From: Pseudomonas viridiflava
GTDB lineage: Bacteria; Pseudomonadota; Gammaproteobacteria; Pseudomonadales; Pseudomonadaceae
Assembly (NCBI RefSeq): GCF_900585905.1
Contig: NZ_UTVH01000034.1
Coordinates: forward strand, 372,001-436,000
Direction: 5' to 3'
DNA length: 64,000 nucleotides
Shown: positions 7,344 through 15,849 of the stretch, piece after piece
How the letters are laid out: each line of letters begins with the position of its first letter
Numbering within the stretch: the stretch's first letter is position 1
Program-made: the position numbers and the translations under genes
Notes under the pieces: generated by a model
Told to the model about the DNA's origin: nothing
The model's database searches: none
What the model saw: only the letters and a program-made list of their open reading frames with translations

Positions 7344-8444
7344 TTGTCTCTAGCAAATAATAGTGTTGCTCTGATCAAAAAGGATTTGAAAGTCGCAGAT
7401 CTTCAGTTCGATCCCTTCAATCCTAGGTTTGCCATTGAGTTGGCTTCGGGGCCGTTGGATAAATTATTAGAACGGATGATACGGGATGAGCGGCTACAGG
7501 AGCTAATGCAAAGTATAGGTTTGCAGGACTATTTTGATGGTGAGCCGTTACTAGTGACTGAAACTGAGCCAGGTAAGGGTAAATATCATGTAGTTGAGGG
7601 TAATCGCCGCCTGGCTGCTCTTAAGTTGTTAAATGGTGAAATCAACCCTACAAAGCCATTGCCGACTATTACTGCCATTCGTGCTGAAGCAGATTATAAG
7701 CCTTCAGAAGTGCCTTGTATAATTTTCCCTGAACGTAAGCAAATACTGCGTTATTTGGGGTTTCGACATATTACAGGTATTAAAGCTTGGGGGCCGCTGG
7801 CAAAGGCTAGATATCTAGAGCAGCTAAGAAATGATTGGTATCCCGATTTAGAAGAATCTGATCAGCTGCGTCAGCTGGCTAAAGAAATAGGTAGTCGCGC
7901 TGACTATGTGGGCCAGATGCTCGCGGGATTGAATTTATATAATATAGCTAAGGAAAACAATTTTTTTAATCTTCAGCATGTTACTGAAGAAAAAATCGAG
8001 TTTACCTTGCTTACCACTGCTCTTAGTTATACAAATATTGTAGAGTTTCTTGGTTTGGATAGTCGTCAAGATCTAGAAGCAGACAATCTGGCTCGCGATA
8101 ACTTAAAGGATCTTTTTACCTGGCTTTATGCTCAAGATCAGAAAGGAGACACCATTGTCCCTAACTCCAGGAATTTAAAAGAGTTAGCCAAGGTGGTGGC
8201 AAGCCCAGCTGCACTGGAAAAGCTTAGGAAGAATGGTGAGCTTTTTGAGGCTTTTATTCTAACTGAAGGTCCGCAGCTGGCTTTCAGTAAGCTGCTTTCT
8301 GAAGCAAATAAAAAGCTTTCTTCCATATATAATATGATACCCAGTGTTCCGGAGATAAACTCTACGCATGATGCGCAGATTGACGAAATTATTGTGCTGA
8401 CAAGAAGAATTAAAGTTCTTATTCGGGCGGAAGTTAATGAGTAA
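7344..8444 (+). CDS. ParB/Srx-fold protein of a putative restriction-like cargo module
   Basis: A 366-residue protein. The start is taken as TTG at 7344 because AAGGAG lies seven bases before it; an ATG 30 bases upstream has no ribosome site. Residues 10-110 have the ParB N-terminal pattern, with KYHVVEGNRRLAALKLL at about 80-96 carrying the ParB-like (E/G)-x-R-R box. The segment at about 165-200 (LRQLAKEIGSRADYVGQMLAGLNLYNIA) resembles a ParB helix-turn-helix. The rest is helical. It overlaps the next gene by 8 bases. The base composition is clearly AT-richer than the phage genes. ParB-fold proteins can bind nucleotides or cleave DNA; which applies here is not visible. Confidence 0.8.
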   Translation: MSLANNSVALIKKDLKVADLQFDPFNPRFAIELASGPLDKLLERMIRDERLQELMQSIGLQDYFDGEPLLVTETEPGKGKYHVVEGNRRLAALKLLNGEINPTKPLPTITAIRAEADYKPSEVPCIIFPERKQILRYLGFRHITGIKAWGPLAKARYLEQLRNDWYPDLEESDQLRQLAKEIGSRADYVGQMLAGLNLYNIAKENNFFNLQHVTEEKIEFTLLTTALSYTNIVEFLGLDSRQDLEADNLARDNLKDLFTWLYAQDQKGDTIVPNSRNLKELAKVVASPAALEKLRKNGELFEAFILTEGPQLAFSKLLSEANKKLSSIYNMIPSVPEINSTHDAQIDEIIVLTRRIKVLIRAEVNE

Positions 8445-9483
8445 GACTACAGCGAAGAAAAAGGCCCTGCCAAAAAAGATCCTTGCTGATCTTGCAGAAT
8501 ACCCTAGGTTAAATGATGTTTTCGTATGGAGCGACTACGTAGAAATAAGATGCTTCGTTCATCCTGATGGTTCGTTTTCACGCAGCGCACTGAGTGAAAC
8601 CACCGAAGAGATGGAGGAGGTTATCGGGGATACGGATTTAGAAGTGCCGGAAGACGAGCTAGAGGAGGATGGGGAGGAGGAAAATCAACCCGACGATGAG
8701 GAGATATCTCCTCCTGAGAAGCAAGATAGGCGATCGCGGAAAGCCGCAGAGGTTTTTTCCCACATTCGTGTCCGGTCAGTGCTCTTTGGAGAAGAACTGT
8801 ATCCCTTCATAATTGATGATGACTCCAAGTCTATTTCTCTAAAAGACAATTTGACTGATTGGCATCTTACATATATTCAACTTTTAATATCCTCCGCCTT
8901 ACGCTATGTTCCACGTACTCGACGTCAAGAAGTTACAGATAAATTTGAGTTGGTTAGTCATGAGATATTCAAACAGCTTATGCCAAGTGGCTGGGAGGTT
9001 CATCAGTTTGGGAAAAATTCTTCAACCCGTTATACCGGCCATTTATTCGACAAGCTCACGGCTTTAGCAGCTGATGTTCGAGGCGTAATCACATGCTTGA
9101 GAACAGACTTCGACGAGAACGACAGAGGTGATGGCGGGCTGGATCTTGTAGCTTGGCATCCTATGGGTGATGTTCGTAGATCAATGCCGATAGCTTTTGC
9201 ACAATGTGGTTGCACAGCTGATAGCTATGGACCAAAGACCTTGGACGCATCGCCCGCTATGCTGAGTGGAAAACTATCAGTCTCCCATAATTGGGCAACG
9301 TATTATTTCATGCCTCAGGCGCTACATAATGGAAGCGACTGGATTGGTTTTAAGAAGTTCGGAAGCGCGATCGTCCTTGATCGTTATCGAATCATGAAAC
9401 TTGCTCACCAATACGCTGTTGTAGCATCCACTCTTTATGTGCCTGCTCTTATCTCTGAGGCTAGAGCGTTATCCTATTCTTAG
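8437..9483 (+). CDS. Probable PD-(D/E)XK nuclease of the cargo module
   Basis: A 348-residue protein overlapping the ParB-like gene by 8 bases. Residues 1-30 are basic; residues 48-100 are strongly acidic and low complexity, probably a linker. From about 165 the sequence reads as a nuclease core: a conserved helix (FELVSHEIFKQLMP), then GDGGLDLVAWHP with the acidic residue, then IAFAQCGCTA in the strand where the (D/E)-x-K motif is expected. The lysine is not in its canonical place, although PK follows 9 residues later. The assignment is by pattern and is not certain. It ends convergently with the methyltransferase, overlapping by 4 bases. Confidence 0.6.
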   Translation: MSKTTAKKKALPKKILADLAEYPRLNDVFVWSDYVEIRCFVHPDGSFSRSALSETTEEMEEVIGDTDLEVPEDELEEDGEEENQPDDEEISPPEKQDRRSRKAAEVFSHIRVRSVLFGEELYPFIIDDDSKSISLKDNLTDWHLTYIQLLISSALRYVPRTRRQEVTDKFELVSHEIFKQLMPSGWEVHQFGKNSSTRYTGHLFDKLTALAADVRGVITCLRTDFDENDRGDGGLDLVAWHPMGDVRRSMPIAFAQCGCTADSYGPKTLDASPAMLSGKLSVSHNWATYYFMPQALHNGSDWIGFKKFGSAIVLDRYRIMKLAHQYAVVASTLYVPALISEARALSYS

Positions 9484-10421
9484 TCCCATATATCTGGCAA
9501 AGCGCCCGCTACCGCTTCGAATAGCGGTGGCGGCACCGCATTGCCGACCACGGTGTAGCGCTGAGTTTGAGAAGCATATTTTGTGTCTGGAAAAATTAAG
9601 TCTCCAAACCCTTGGAGTCTCGCCGCTTCTCGGTAACTAAAGCGTCTGGCGGGCGCTTCATGAGCAAATGTCCAGACGTTATGCTCCAGCTTGGTCATTG
9701 GAGGGCTCATCGGATGTAAGGGCATGTGTCTTGGATTAGCCACTATCGTTCTGGATGTTTCGTCCCATCCATTTCGTCTATCTCTTGAAAGGTAGTACCA
9801 GTGAAATGGAAGACTATAAAACTCGCCCTCTGGCCACTGAGGCATGTCTTGGATGGCATCACGAATTGTAACTTTCGGTAGCGGCTTTTCGATGCCATGA
9901 GTAGGAGTGGGGAAGTTGTACTCAGTGTCAAAATCATTTCTGATGCCAACGATAAAAATCCGGCGCCGCTCCTGGGCTACTCCAAACTCTGCGGCATTCA
10001 AGACATTTGCCTTAACACGATACCCTGCTTCTGTAAAAACCCGCAGCTGCTCTTCGAGCAGATGCCTGAAATTCTTACGAATCATCCCTGAAACATTTTC
10101 TACAATAAATGCTTTCGGTCGAATCTGCGTTAGCGCGCGAGCGAACTCCAGATAAAGCGTGTTAATTTTTTTATCCGGATTCCGAAGGCCTCCTTGGCTA
10201 AATCCTTGACATGGGTAGCATCCGACTAACAGCTCTGCAGCTGGGAAGTGTTCGATACTGGCGATGTTAGCGCGGATGTAGTCGGTCTCAGGGTGATTGG
10301 CAAGATAGACCTCACGAGCGTAATGCATGATGTCGTTCGCCATGAGCACGTCAAAGCCCGCGCGGAGAATCCCCGCGTCAGACCCACCACATCCCGAAAA
10401 TAATGAAACAGCTGTTGGCAT
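9480..10421 (-). CDS. DNA (cytosine-5) methyltransferase
   Basis: A 313-residue C5-cytosine methyltransferase. Motif I is SLFSGCGGSDAGILRAGF (residues 6-23), the catalytic motif IV is GCYPCQGFSQGG with Cys71, motif VI is FIVENV and motif VIII is QERRRIFIVG. The C-terminus holds AARLQGFGD and VVGNAVPP (motifs IX-X). It would transfer methyl groups from S-adenosylmethionine to cytosine in a specific site. It faces the ParB-like and nuclease genes and has its own -10 box at 10446-10451 and an AAGGGGAA ribosome site, so it can be made independently, as expected for the protective half of a restriction system. Confidence 0.93.
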   Translation of the reverse strand: MPTAVSLFSGCGGSDAGILRAGFDVLMANDIMHYAREVYLANHPETDYIRANIASIEHFPAAELLVGCYPCQGFSQGGLRNPDKKINTLYLEFARALTQIRPKAFIVENVSGMIRKNFRHLLEEQLRVFTEAGYRVKANVLNAAEFGVAQERRRIFIVGIRNDFDTEYNFPTPTHGIEKPLPKVTIRDAIQDMPQWPEGEFYSLPFHWYYLSRDRRNGWDETSRTIVANPRHMPLHPMSPPMTKLEHNVWTFAHEAPARRFSYREAARLQGFGDLIFPDTKYASQTQRYTVVGNAVPPPLFEAVAGALPDIWD

Positions 10422-10501
10422 TCGTATTCCCCTTGAGCGCGGGAGATTATACGGATTCGCAACGGTTAAAACAGACCCACTCCGAATTAAGCTCTCAGAT
10501 T
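10422..10501 (-). promoter_or_regulatory. Promoter of the cytosine methyltransferase
   Basis: On the minus strand a perfect TATAAT lies at 10446-10451, about 25 bases before the ATG. No good -35 hexamer is present at 16-18 bases, so the promoter may need an activator or an extended -10 contact. An AAGGGG ribosome site precedes the start. The gap separates the late gene D (stop at 10502) from the methyltransferase, which lies in the same direction, so read-through from the late operon is also possible. Confidence 0.5.
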
Positions 10502-11770
10502 TTAGTGGCTATGGGCCTCCCTTTTTCGCTGTTCCCGCTCCACCGCCCGCTTAGCGCTCTTCTCACTCGCATACAACCACCGCAGTCGCTTCGGCCTGGT
10601 CTGATCGCCTGCGGTTACCTTCTTCTCCTTCCCGGTCTGCTTGTCGCGGTAGAACGCGATCACTCCGGTGTAATCCCCGCTGTTTTCCTCCGCCAGGCCT
10701 TCGACGGTGTCCTCGGGTAGCTTGCTCTCCAGCTCCAGGCTGACGGCGTAGCCGCTGTCGGCGCTGAGGGTGTGCTGCACGTTGCCGCCGTACCAGATGA
10801 TTTCATCTATCTCGGGTTTAACGCCTTGCAGCGTGTAGGTCAGTTCGGGGATGAGGTCGGGTCGGCCTCGGGCGAGGGTGTAGCTCAGGGTCGCGCTGCC
10901 GCGCTGCAAGCGGTTGAACTCAGCGCGGGCTGCGCGCAGCGCGGACTGGCGGTCGCTGAAGGTGTGGCGCAGATCTTTCAGGTTGTCGCCGCCACCGGCA
11001 ATCGCTTCCTGCTTTTTGGCGCTGTTGACGTCGTAGAAGTACGCGCGCACGCCGTCAAAACTGTCACGGTCGGCGTGCAGGTAACGGTGTTGATCGCCGT
11101 CGCCTCGGGTCAGCGTGATGTGCGGCAGCTCGGCGCCGCTGACGGCCTTGCCGCCACCAGCGGGCAGGCACACCAGGCAACCGGCCTTGACCGTGACCAC
11201 CGCGTCGAACTCTTCGCCGAGGCGGCTGATCAGGTTGGCGTCGGACTCATTGGCCTGGGTCAGCTGCAGAATGGGCAGCTTGGCCAGGTCGCTGGCCACG
11301 CTCACGGCCAATGCGTTGCCCAGGGCGATGTCGCTCAATACGCCGCCCAGGGTGGCGTTGCTCCAGCTGCGCTCGCGTTTGCTCTTCAGTCCCTTGCGCA
11401 GGTCCGCCGAGCGTGCGCGAATACTCAATACGTCCGGTGCGCCGCTGTGTTCGATTTCGTCCACCGTGTAGCTGCCTTTGTCGACCAGGCCGGTGTCACT
11501 CCACCCCAGCCACAGCCGTACCACGGCGCCCTTGGGCGGGATGGCCAGCAAGCCGTCGTGGTCGCTGAGGCTGATGCTTAACTGATCCGCCTCGATCCCG
11601 CGATTGTCAGTCAGGTCCAGGCTCATGAGTCGCGGGCTGATCAAGGGCGCGATGTCTTTGCCATCAACGGTGATGCGATACGCGGGCACCGGGTAGGCCG
11701 CATCGCGGCGGTAGCGCTCGGCCAGATCGTCCAGGTACGCCGTGGCTGTGGACAGGGCAGCGTCAATCAC
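10502..11770 (-). CDS. D: Phage late control protein GpD (tail/baseplate hub)
   Basis: A 422-residue GpD-type protein. The N-terminal part (YPVPAYRITVDGKDIAPLISPRLMSLDLTDNRGIEADQLSISLSDHDG) and the LISRLGEEFDAVVTVKAGCLVCLPAGGG segment are characteristic. In P2, D forms the hub of the contractile tail below the tube. It is somewhat longer than P2 D (387), with a basic tail (RPKRLRWLYASEKSAKRAVEREQRKREAHSH). Its start overlaps the stop of U by 4 bases. Last gene of the F-U-D late block. Confidence 0.95.
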   Translation of the reverse strand: MIDAALSTATAYLDDLAERYRRDAAYPVPAYRITVDGKDIAPLISPRLMSLDLTDNRGIEADQLSISLSDHDGLLAIPPKGAVVRLWLGWSDTGLVDKGSYTVDEIEHSGAPDVLSIRARSADLRKGLKSKRERSWSNATLGGVLSDIALGNALAVSVASDLAKLPILQLTQANESDANLISRLGEEFDAVVTVKAGCLVCLPAGGGKAVSGAELPHITLTRGDGDQHRYLHADRDSFDGVRAYFYDVNSAKKQEAIAGGGDNLKDLRHTFSDRQSALRAARAEFNRLQRGSATLSYTLARGRPDLIPELTYTLQGVKPEIDEIIWYGGNVQHTLSADSGYAVSLELESKLPEDTVEGLAEENSGDYTGVIAFYRDKQTGKEKKVTAGDQTRPKRLRWLYASEKSAKRAVEREQRKREAHSH

Positions 11771-12207
11771 AGCAGCTTCCTCATGATGTTGACCCCTGCA
11801 CTGGTCGCAGCACCCAACAGATCGATGCGGTCGTCATCGATGCGCTTGAGGCTTAGGGTGAATTCGATGCGCCGTGGTGTGCCGTCGCGAAAGAACAGGG
11901 TTTTGCTTTCGCTCAGGCTCTCGATCACCCAAAGCCCATAGATGCGGCCGCTGCCTTCGACCATGGGCCATGCCTTGCCGGTGTTGGCCATCAGGCGCAG
12001 CGCATCGAGGCTCAACGCCGTGCCCGCCAGCTCCGGCAGGATCACCCCGGGCAGGGTGATGGCGTCATCTCCACGGCCGACAAACTGGCGTGCTGCAGGG
12101 GCACCGATCCGCGCGTTGCTGGCGTGGCGCCAATCGGTCTGCCGCTGCAGCTCCTGGTAAGCGGCTGTGGACAGGCTGAACACGAACATGCCCAGGGCAA
12201 GCATCAT
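11767..12207 (-). CDS. U: Phage tail protein GpU
   Basis: A 146-residue GpU family protein: MLALGMFVFSLSTAAYQELQRQTDWRH at the start, a LPGVILPELAGTALSLDALRLMANTGKAW centre and RRIEFTLSLKRIDDDRIDLLG near the end. GpU is the tail terminator-side protein of P2-like contractile tails. Tandem ATGs at 12207/12204 follow a GGAG ribosome site. It starts 5 bases after the tape measure gene and overlaps D by ATGA. Confidence 0.95.
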   Translation of the reverse strand: MMLALGMFVFSLSTAAYQELQRQTDWRHASNARIGAPAARQFVGRGDDAITLPGVILPELAGTALSLDALRLMANTGKAWPMVEGSGRIYGLWVIESLSESKTLFFRDGTPRRIEFTLSLKRIDDDRIDLLGAATSAGVNIMRKLL

Positions 12208-12212
12208 GGGCG

Positions 12213-14780
12213 TTACTCCAGGTCAGATAATTGGCTGCGCCGACGGGCGTCTTTTTCACGGGCGATGCGGGCCAGCTCCGCACGCACGGCGCGGCCGATG
12301 GCCTGGGCGTCCATGCCGGGAGAGGTCTGGATATTGATCTCGTAGGTATCATTGCTGGAATACGCCGAAGCCTGCGCCGCGCGGACGGGCGCTCGGGTGT
12401 CCACGGTCAGTGATGAGGCGGCAGTGGCCCAGTCAGGCATCTGTGAAAAGACTGCAGCGCCTGCGGCGGTCAGTTGTTTGCTCATACGCGCCACCGCATT
12501 CAACGGCCCGTTCTGGCCATCCTCAAGGCCCTGCGTCAGACCTGCCATGGTGAAGCCGCCCAGGGCGGCAAAAACCCGCGATGGGCTGTGGATGCCGAGC
12601 TTTTCCTTGAACCAGCCGATGGTTGAATCGCCGATTGAGCTGATGGCGCCTTTGATATGCCCCATTTTGGCGAGCAAGCCGTTGACCAGCCCGTTGATGA
12701 TCATGCCGCCGAACTCGGTGAAGCGGTTGGGCATGTCCACCCCCAGGTAACTCAGCACGCCAGCGAAAGCTTGGTAAACCAGGCCTAAGGGGCTGAAGTT
12801 GACGATGGCTTTAACAATGCCTCCCAGCCCGTCGTTGAAACCTGCAGTGATTTCCGCCCAGGCGTTGGTGAAATAGGTTTTCACCGCGTCCCAGTTGCGA
12901 TAGATCAGAAAGGCCGCTGCAGCAATAGCGGTGATCGTCAGGCCGATGGGGTTCATCATCAAGGCGCGGCCGATCCAGAGAATGGCTCGGCCTACGAACG
13001 GCAGCACATTCTTGCCCAGGCTCCAGAACGCGCCAATCAAACTGGGCAGCCTGATACCCACTTGCGCCAGGAGCAAACGCAGCACGATGAAGGGCCCAAA
13101 GACAGTGGCGAGGCTGATCGCCAGCGTGCCCATGACCGCCATGAACGCGGCTGCTCCGGCGGCGATCTTGACCAACTGCGCCGCCAGCTCAGGATTTTCG
13201 GCTAGCCAGCTTTTTACGCTGCCGACAATTTCGGTGACACGTTTGGTCAGGCCGCGCAGGGGGCCGTCCTGTTGCTCTTGCACCTGGATGCCCAGATCCT
13301 CCCAGGCACTGTTAAGCGCACTGAGGTCGCCCGCCAGGTTGTCGGCCATCACCTTCGCGGTCTTGCTGGCTTCACCCTGGGCCTGTCGCAACGTCCCGAT
13401 GAAGCTCTGCAGCTCGCCTGAACCGGCCTGCTTTATCAGCACCTGAAGGGCGCTTACCGCTTCTTCGCCCGCGATGTTTTTGAGCAGGCCTGCGCGGTCC
13501 GCGTTGCCCAGGTGTTTGGTCTTTTTATACAACTCGGTGAGTATCTCAGGCATCTGACGCATGTTGCCTTTGGCATCTTTGGCGCTGATCCCGAGCTTGG
13601 CCAGCGCTTTTGCCGCCGCTTTGGGGGGGGAACTGAGACGGTTGAGGATGGCACGCAGGGCGGTGCCGCCCATGCTGCCTTGAATCCCCGCGTCACCCAG
13701 CTTGCCTGCCATCGCGGCAACGGTTTCGATGTCTTGCCCGACACTGCTGGCCACCGGCGCCACGTACTTCATCGTTTCGCCAAGCATTTGCAGGTTGGTG
13801 TTGGAACGCGTGAAGGTGCCGACCAGAATGTCGCCCACGCGACCCATGTCCGATGCCTTGAGGTTGAGCCCGGTCAGAATGTTGGAGGCGATATCAGCAG
13901 TTTCAGCCAGCTCTGCGCCACCGGCTTTGGCCAGGTCGAGCATGCCGGGCATGGCGTCCTTGATGGCCTTCGGGTCAAAACCCGCCATGCCGAGGTAGCC
14001 TTGGGCGTCAGCGGCCTGGCCTGCCGTGAACTGGGTGCTCGCGCCAAGCTGCCGCGCCTGATCACGTAGCGCCTTGAGTTCAGGCGATTCCTTGTCCAGC
14101 CGGGTGAGGGCCTGCACTTTGCTCATGCTGGCGTCGAACTCCAGCCCTGGCTTTATCATTCGGGCACCGGCGTACAGCATGCCGCTGCCGCCCGCGATGC
14201 CCGCCGCGCCGGTGCTTGCCAGGCTGCCGATAGCACCTTTTGCTTGATCATATTGAGCTTTGGCCATGGCCATTTTTTTCTGCTGCGCCGTTGCTCGCCG
14301 CAGGCGTTGTTCCTGCTGGCTGATCACCCCGTTGGTGGCGCTTATTCGCGAGCGCAGTTCGCGCTCTGCCTGGCTCAGCGAGCGCGTACTGATGCCCGCG
14401 CTGTTGAGGCGGGCGCGCAGCGCCTGCAGCGTGCCTTGCTGGCTGGTGTGTTGCTGTTTGAGTGCCTGGGCGGCTTTGACAGCGGCTTGAAAATCCCTGG
14501 TCAGCGCCTTGGTCGGCGCACCGGTTGCGGCAAGCTGTTGTGACAACGCGCGGACCTTGCCACGAGCGGCGCCCAACGCCTGCTCAGTCTGCTCGGCTGC
14601 AGCACGTTGAGTGCGCCAGGCGCTGACGTCCTTTTGCTGGACATTGAGGTCTTTGAGGCGGGCGCGCGCCTCTTTCAGTGAGCGAGCCACCCCGACGCTG
14701 CCGTGGTGGATGGCTTTCAGCGGGCCACTGGCCTTGTCGATGGCGTTGAGCAGCACCCGGAGCTTCAAGTCATTCGCCAT
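12213..14780 (-). CDS. T: Phage tail tape measure protein GpT
   Basis: An 855-residue tape measure protein. Residues 1-180 are coiled-coil rich (repeated Q/A/L/R segments such as SQAERELRSRISATNGVISQQEQRL). A TP901-type tape measure domain with Gly/Ala-rich helices covers about 185-500. Hydrophobic membrane-like helices follow at about 520-640. The IHSPSRVFAALGGFTMAGLTQGL motif typical of the family lies near 750. It sets tail length and helps DNA pass through the host envelope. Its start overlaps the end of the E' frame by 11 bases. Confidence 0.95.
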   Translation of the reverse strand: MANDLKLRVLLNAIDKASGPLKAIHHGSVGVARSLKEARARLKDLNVQQKDVSAWRTQRAAAEQTEQALGAARGKVRALSQQLAATGAPTKALTRDFQAAVKAAQALKQQHTSQQGTLQALRARLNSAGISTRSLSQAERELRSRISATNGVISQQEQRLRRATAQQKKMAMAKAQYDQAKGAIGSLASTGAAGIAGGSGMLYAGARMIKPGLEFDASMSKVQALTRLDKESPELKALRDQARQLGASTQFTAGQAADAQGYLGMAGFDPKAIKDAMPGMLDLAKAGGAELAETADIASNILTGLNLKASDMGRVGDILVGTFTRSNTNLQMLGETMKYVAPVASSVGQDIETVAAMAGKLGDAGIQGSMGGTALRAILNRLSSPPKAAAKALAKLGISAKDAKGNMRQMPEILTELYKKTKHLGNADRAGLLKNIAGEEAVSALQVLIKQAGSGELQSFIGTLRQAQGEASKTAKVMADNLAGDLSALNSAWEDLGIQVQEQQDGPLRGLTKRVTEIVGSVKSWLAENPELAAQLVKIAAGAAAFMAVMGTLAISLATVFGPFIVLRLLLAQVGIRLPSLIGAFWSLGKNVLPFVGRAILWIGRALMMNPIGLTITAIAAAAFLIYRNWDAVKTYFTNAWAEITAGFNDGLGGIVKAIVNFSPLGLVYQAFAGVLSYLGVDMPNRFTEFGGMIINGLVNGLLAKMGHIKGAISSIGDSTIGWFKEKLGIHSPSRVFAALGGFTMAGLTQGLEDGQNGPLNAVARMSKQLTAAGAAVFSQMPDWATAASSLTVDTRAPVRAAQASAYSSNDTYEINIQTSPGMDAQAIGRAVRAELARIAREKDARRRSQLSDLE

Positions 14781-14889
14781 CGCTGCTACTCCGCAATCGC
14801 GCGCGCTCGCGCCAGGCCATCAATTCATGCAGGCCCAGTTGATCCATATCACTTGGCGCCCAGTGGAACACCACCGCCAGATCGGCCAT
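14770..14889 (-). CDS. E': GpE' tail assembly chaperone, short form
   Basis: A 39-residue reading frame MADLAVVFHWAPSDMDQLGLHELMAWRER..., the GpE family sequence of P2-like phages. The frame is open upstream to the slippery site at 14940-14946, so it is mainly expressed as the C-terminal part of an E-E' frameshift fusion. Whether the internal ATG at 14889 is used separately cannot be seen. The fusion and E are tail assembly chaperones that bind the tape measure protein, the next gene downstream. Confidence 0.88.
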   Translation of the reverse strand: MADLAVVFHWAPSDMDQLGLHELMAWRERARLRSSSDGE

Positions 14890-14897
14890 GGCGTCTT

Positions 14898-15227
14898 CTA
14901 CGCAACGAGAGATGCGTCCGTCTTCACCGATTTCTGCAATAAAAAACCGGAGATCTTGCTGCCGCACGCCAGCAGATCGGCAGGGTCCATACCCGCTGCG
15001 TCCTGGGTAGTAAGGGCCGGGGTGGTGATGCGAGGCAGTATTTTGATCAGGGTGGCCACGTCCATGTTGAGCAGCTCAACCAGGTGCACTCCGCGCAACT
15101 CGCCCGCATTGGGCTTGCGCAAGGTAATGCTGTCGATGGTGGTCCTGCCTCGGGTGATTGGTGTGTCGAGGGCGACAGTATTGTCGTCAATCGGCGCAAG
15201 TTCGGCTTCGGTGGCATCAGTGTTCAT
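14898..15227 (-). CDS. E: GpE tail assembly chaperone
   Basis: A 109-residue protein with the phage tail assembly pattern (TPITRGRTTIDSITLRKPNAGELRGVHLVELLNMDVATLIKILPRIT). At codons 94-96 (Gly-Phe-Leu) the ribosome meets T TTT TTA, from which a share of ribosomes slips back one base and continues into the E' frame (FFIAEIGEDGRISRC...). Both products assist assembly of the tube around the tape measure protein. Confidence 0.92.
   Translation of the reverse strand: MNTDATEAELAPIDDNTVALDTPITRGRTTIDSITLRKPNAGELRGVHLVELLNMDVATLIKILPRITTPALTTQDAAGMDPADLLACGSKISGFLLQKSVKTDASLVA
14940..14946 (-). promoter_or_regulatory. Programmed -1 ribosomal frameshift site joining E to E'
   Basis: On the minus strand the heptamer TTTTTTA lies in phase as X XXY YYZ relative to the E frame: the first T is the third base of the Gly94 codon. 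The -1 frame is open from here to the end of E' at 14770. P2 uses a comparable TTTTTTG site in its E gene. The product would be E residues 1-95 followed by E' frame residues ending RLRSSSDGE. Confidence 0.85.
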
Positions 15228-15277
15228 GGGTGGCTCCAGTGTGGGGTAAGTTCAGGCCCAGGGCGGGGGCTGGGTGG

Positions 15278-15793
15278 TCAGATGCCAAGGGCGACACGCT
15301 GCTTCTCCAGCATGTCCACGCCGTCGACCTTCTCGATGAAATTGAGCAGGTCGATCTCGATGATTTCTTCGTTATCGACGATGAGTTTGTAGTAGGTGCA
15401 GGTGGTGGTGATGCTGTGTTCGGTGTCTTCACCCGATGCAGCGTCGCCCATCTCGATAGTTTCGTGTCGGCCACGCATCACGACCTCCACTGCGCTGATC
15501 TCTTCGGTGTCGTCCTGCTGGAAAGAGCCGGTGAAGCGCAGCCCGATACCCGATGCGTTGACGGCGCCAAATTGCTTGAGCACGATCAGGTCCAGCCCAC
15601 CGGTTTTCCACTCGAACTGGATGCCGTCATCCGAGAAGCCGAGATCGGCCTTGACCGGGCCGTTCATGCCGCCGCCGCGATAGGCTTCCATCTTGCGGCC
15701 GAGCGGGGGCAGGGTGACGGACTTGACCACGCCCAGGTAGCTGTTGGCGTCGTTGAACAGGTTGAGGTTTTTCAGTTTGCGGGGCATGGCCAT
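15278..15793 (-). CDS. FII: Phage major tail tube protein GpFII
   Basis: A 171-residue FII-family tube protein (MAMPRKLKNLNLFNDANSYLGVVKSVTLPPLGRKMEAYRGGGMNGPV...). It polymerises into the inner tube of the contractile tail. An AAAGGAGAACCGCACC ribosome site precedes the ATG. It lies 56 bases downstream of the sheath gene, matching the P2 order FI-FII. Confidence 0.96.
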   Translation of the reverse strand: MAMPRKLKNLNLFNDANSYLGVVKSVTLPPLGRKMEAYRGGGMNGPVKADLGFSDDGIQFEWKTGGLDLIVLKQFGAVNASGIGLRFTGSFQQDDTEEISAVEVVMRGRHETIEMGDAASGEDTEHSITTTCTYYKLIVDNEEIIEIDLLNFIEKVDGVDMLEKQRVALGI

Positions 15794-15849
15794 GGTGCGG
15801 TTCTCCTTTGCGTCGAGGCGCGATCAACGCTCTGTGTGGTCGTCCTGGT

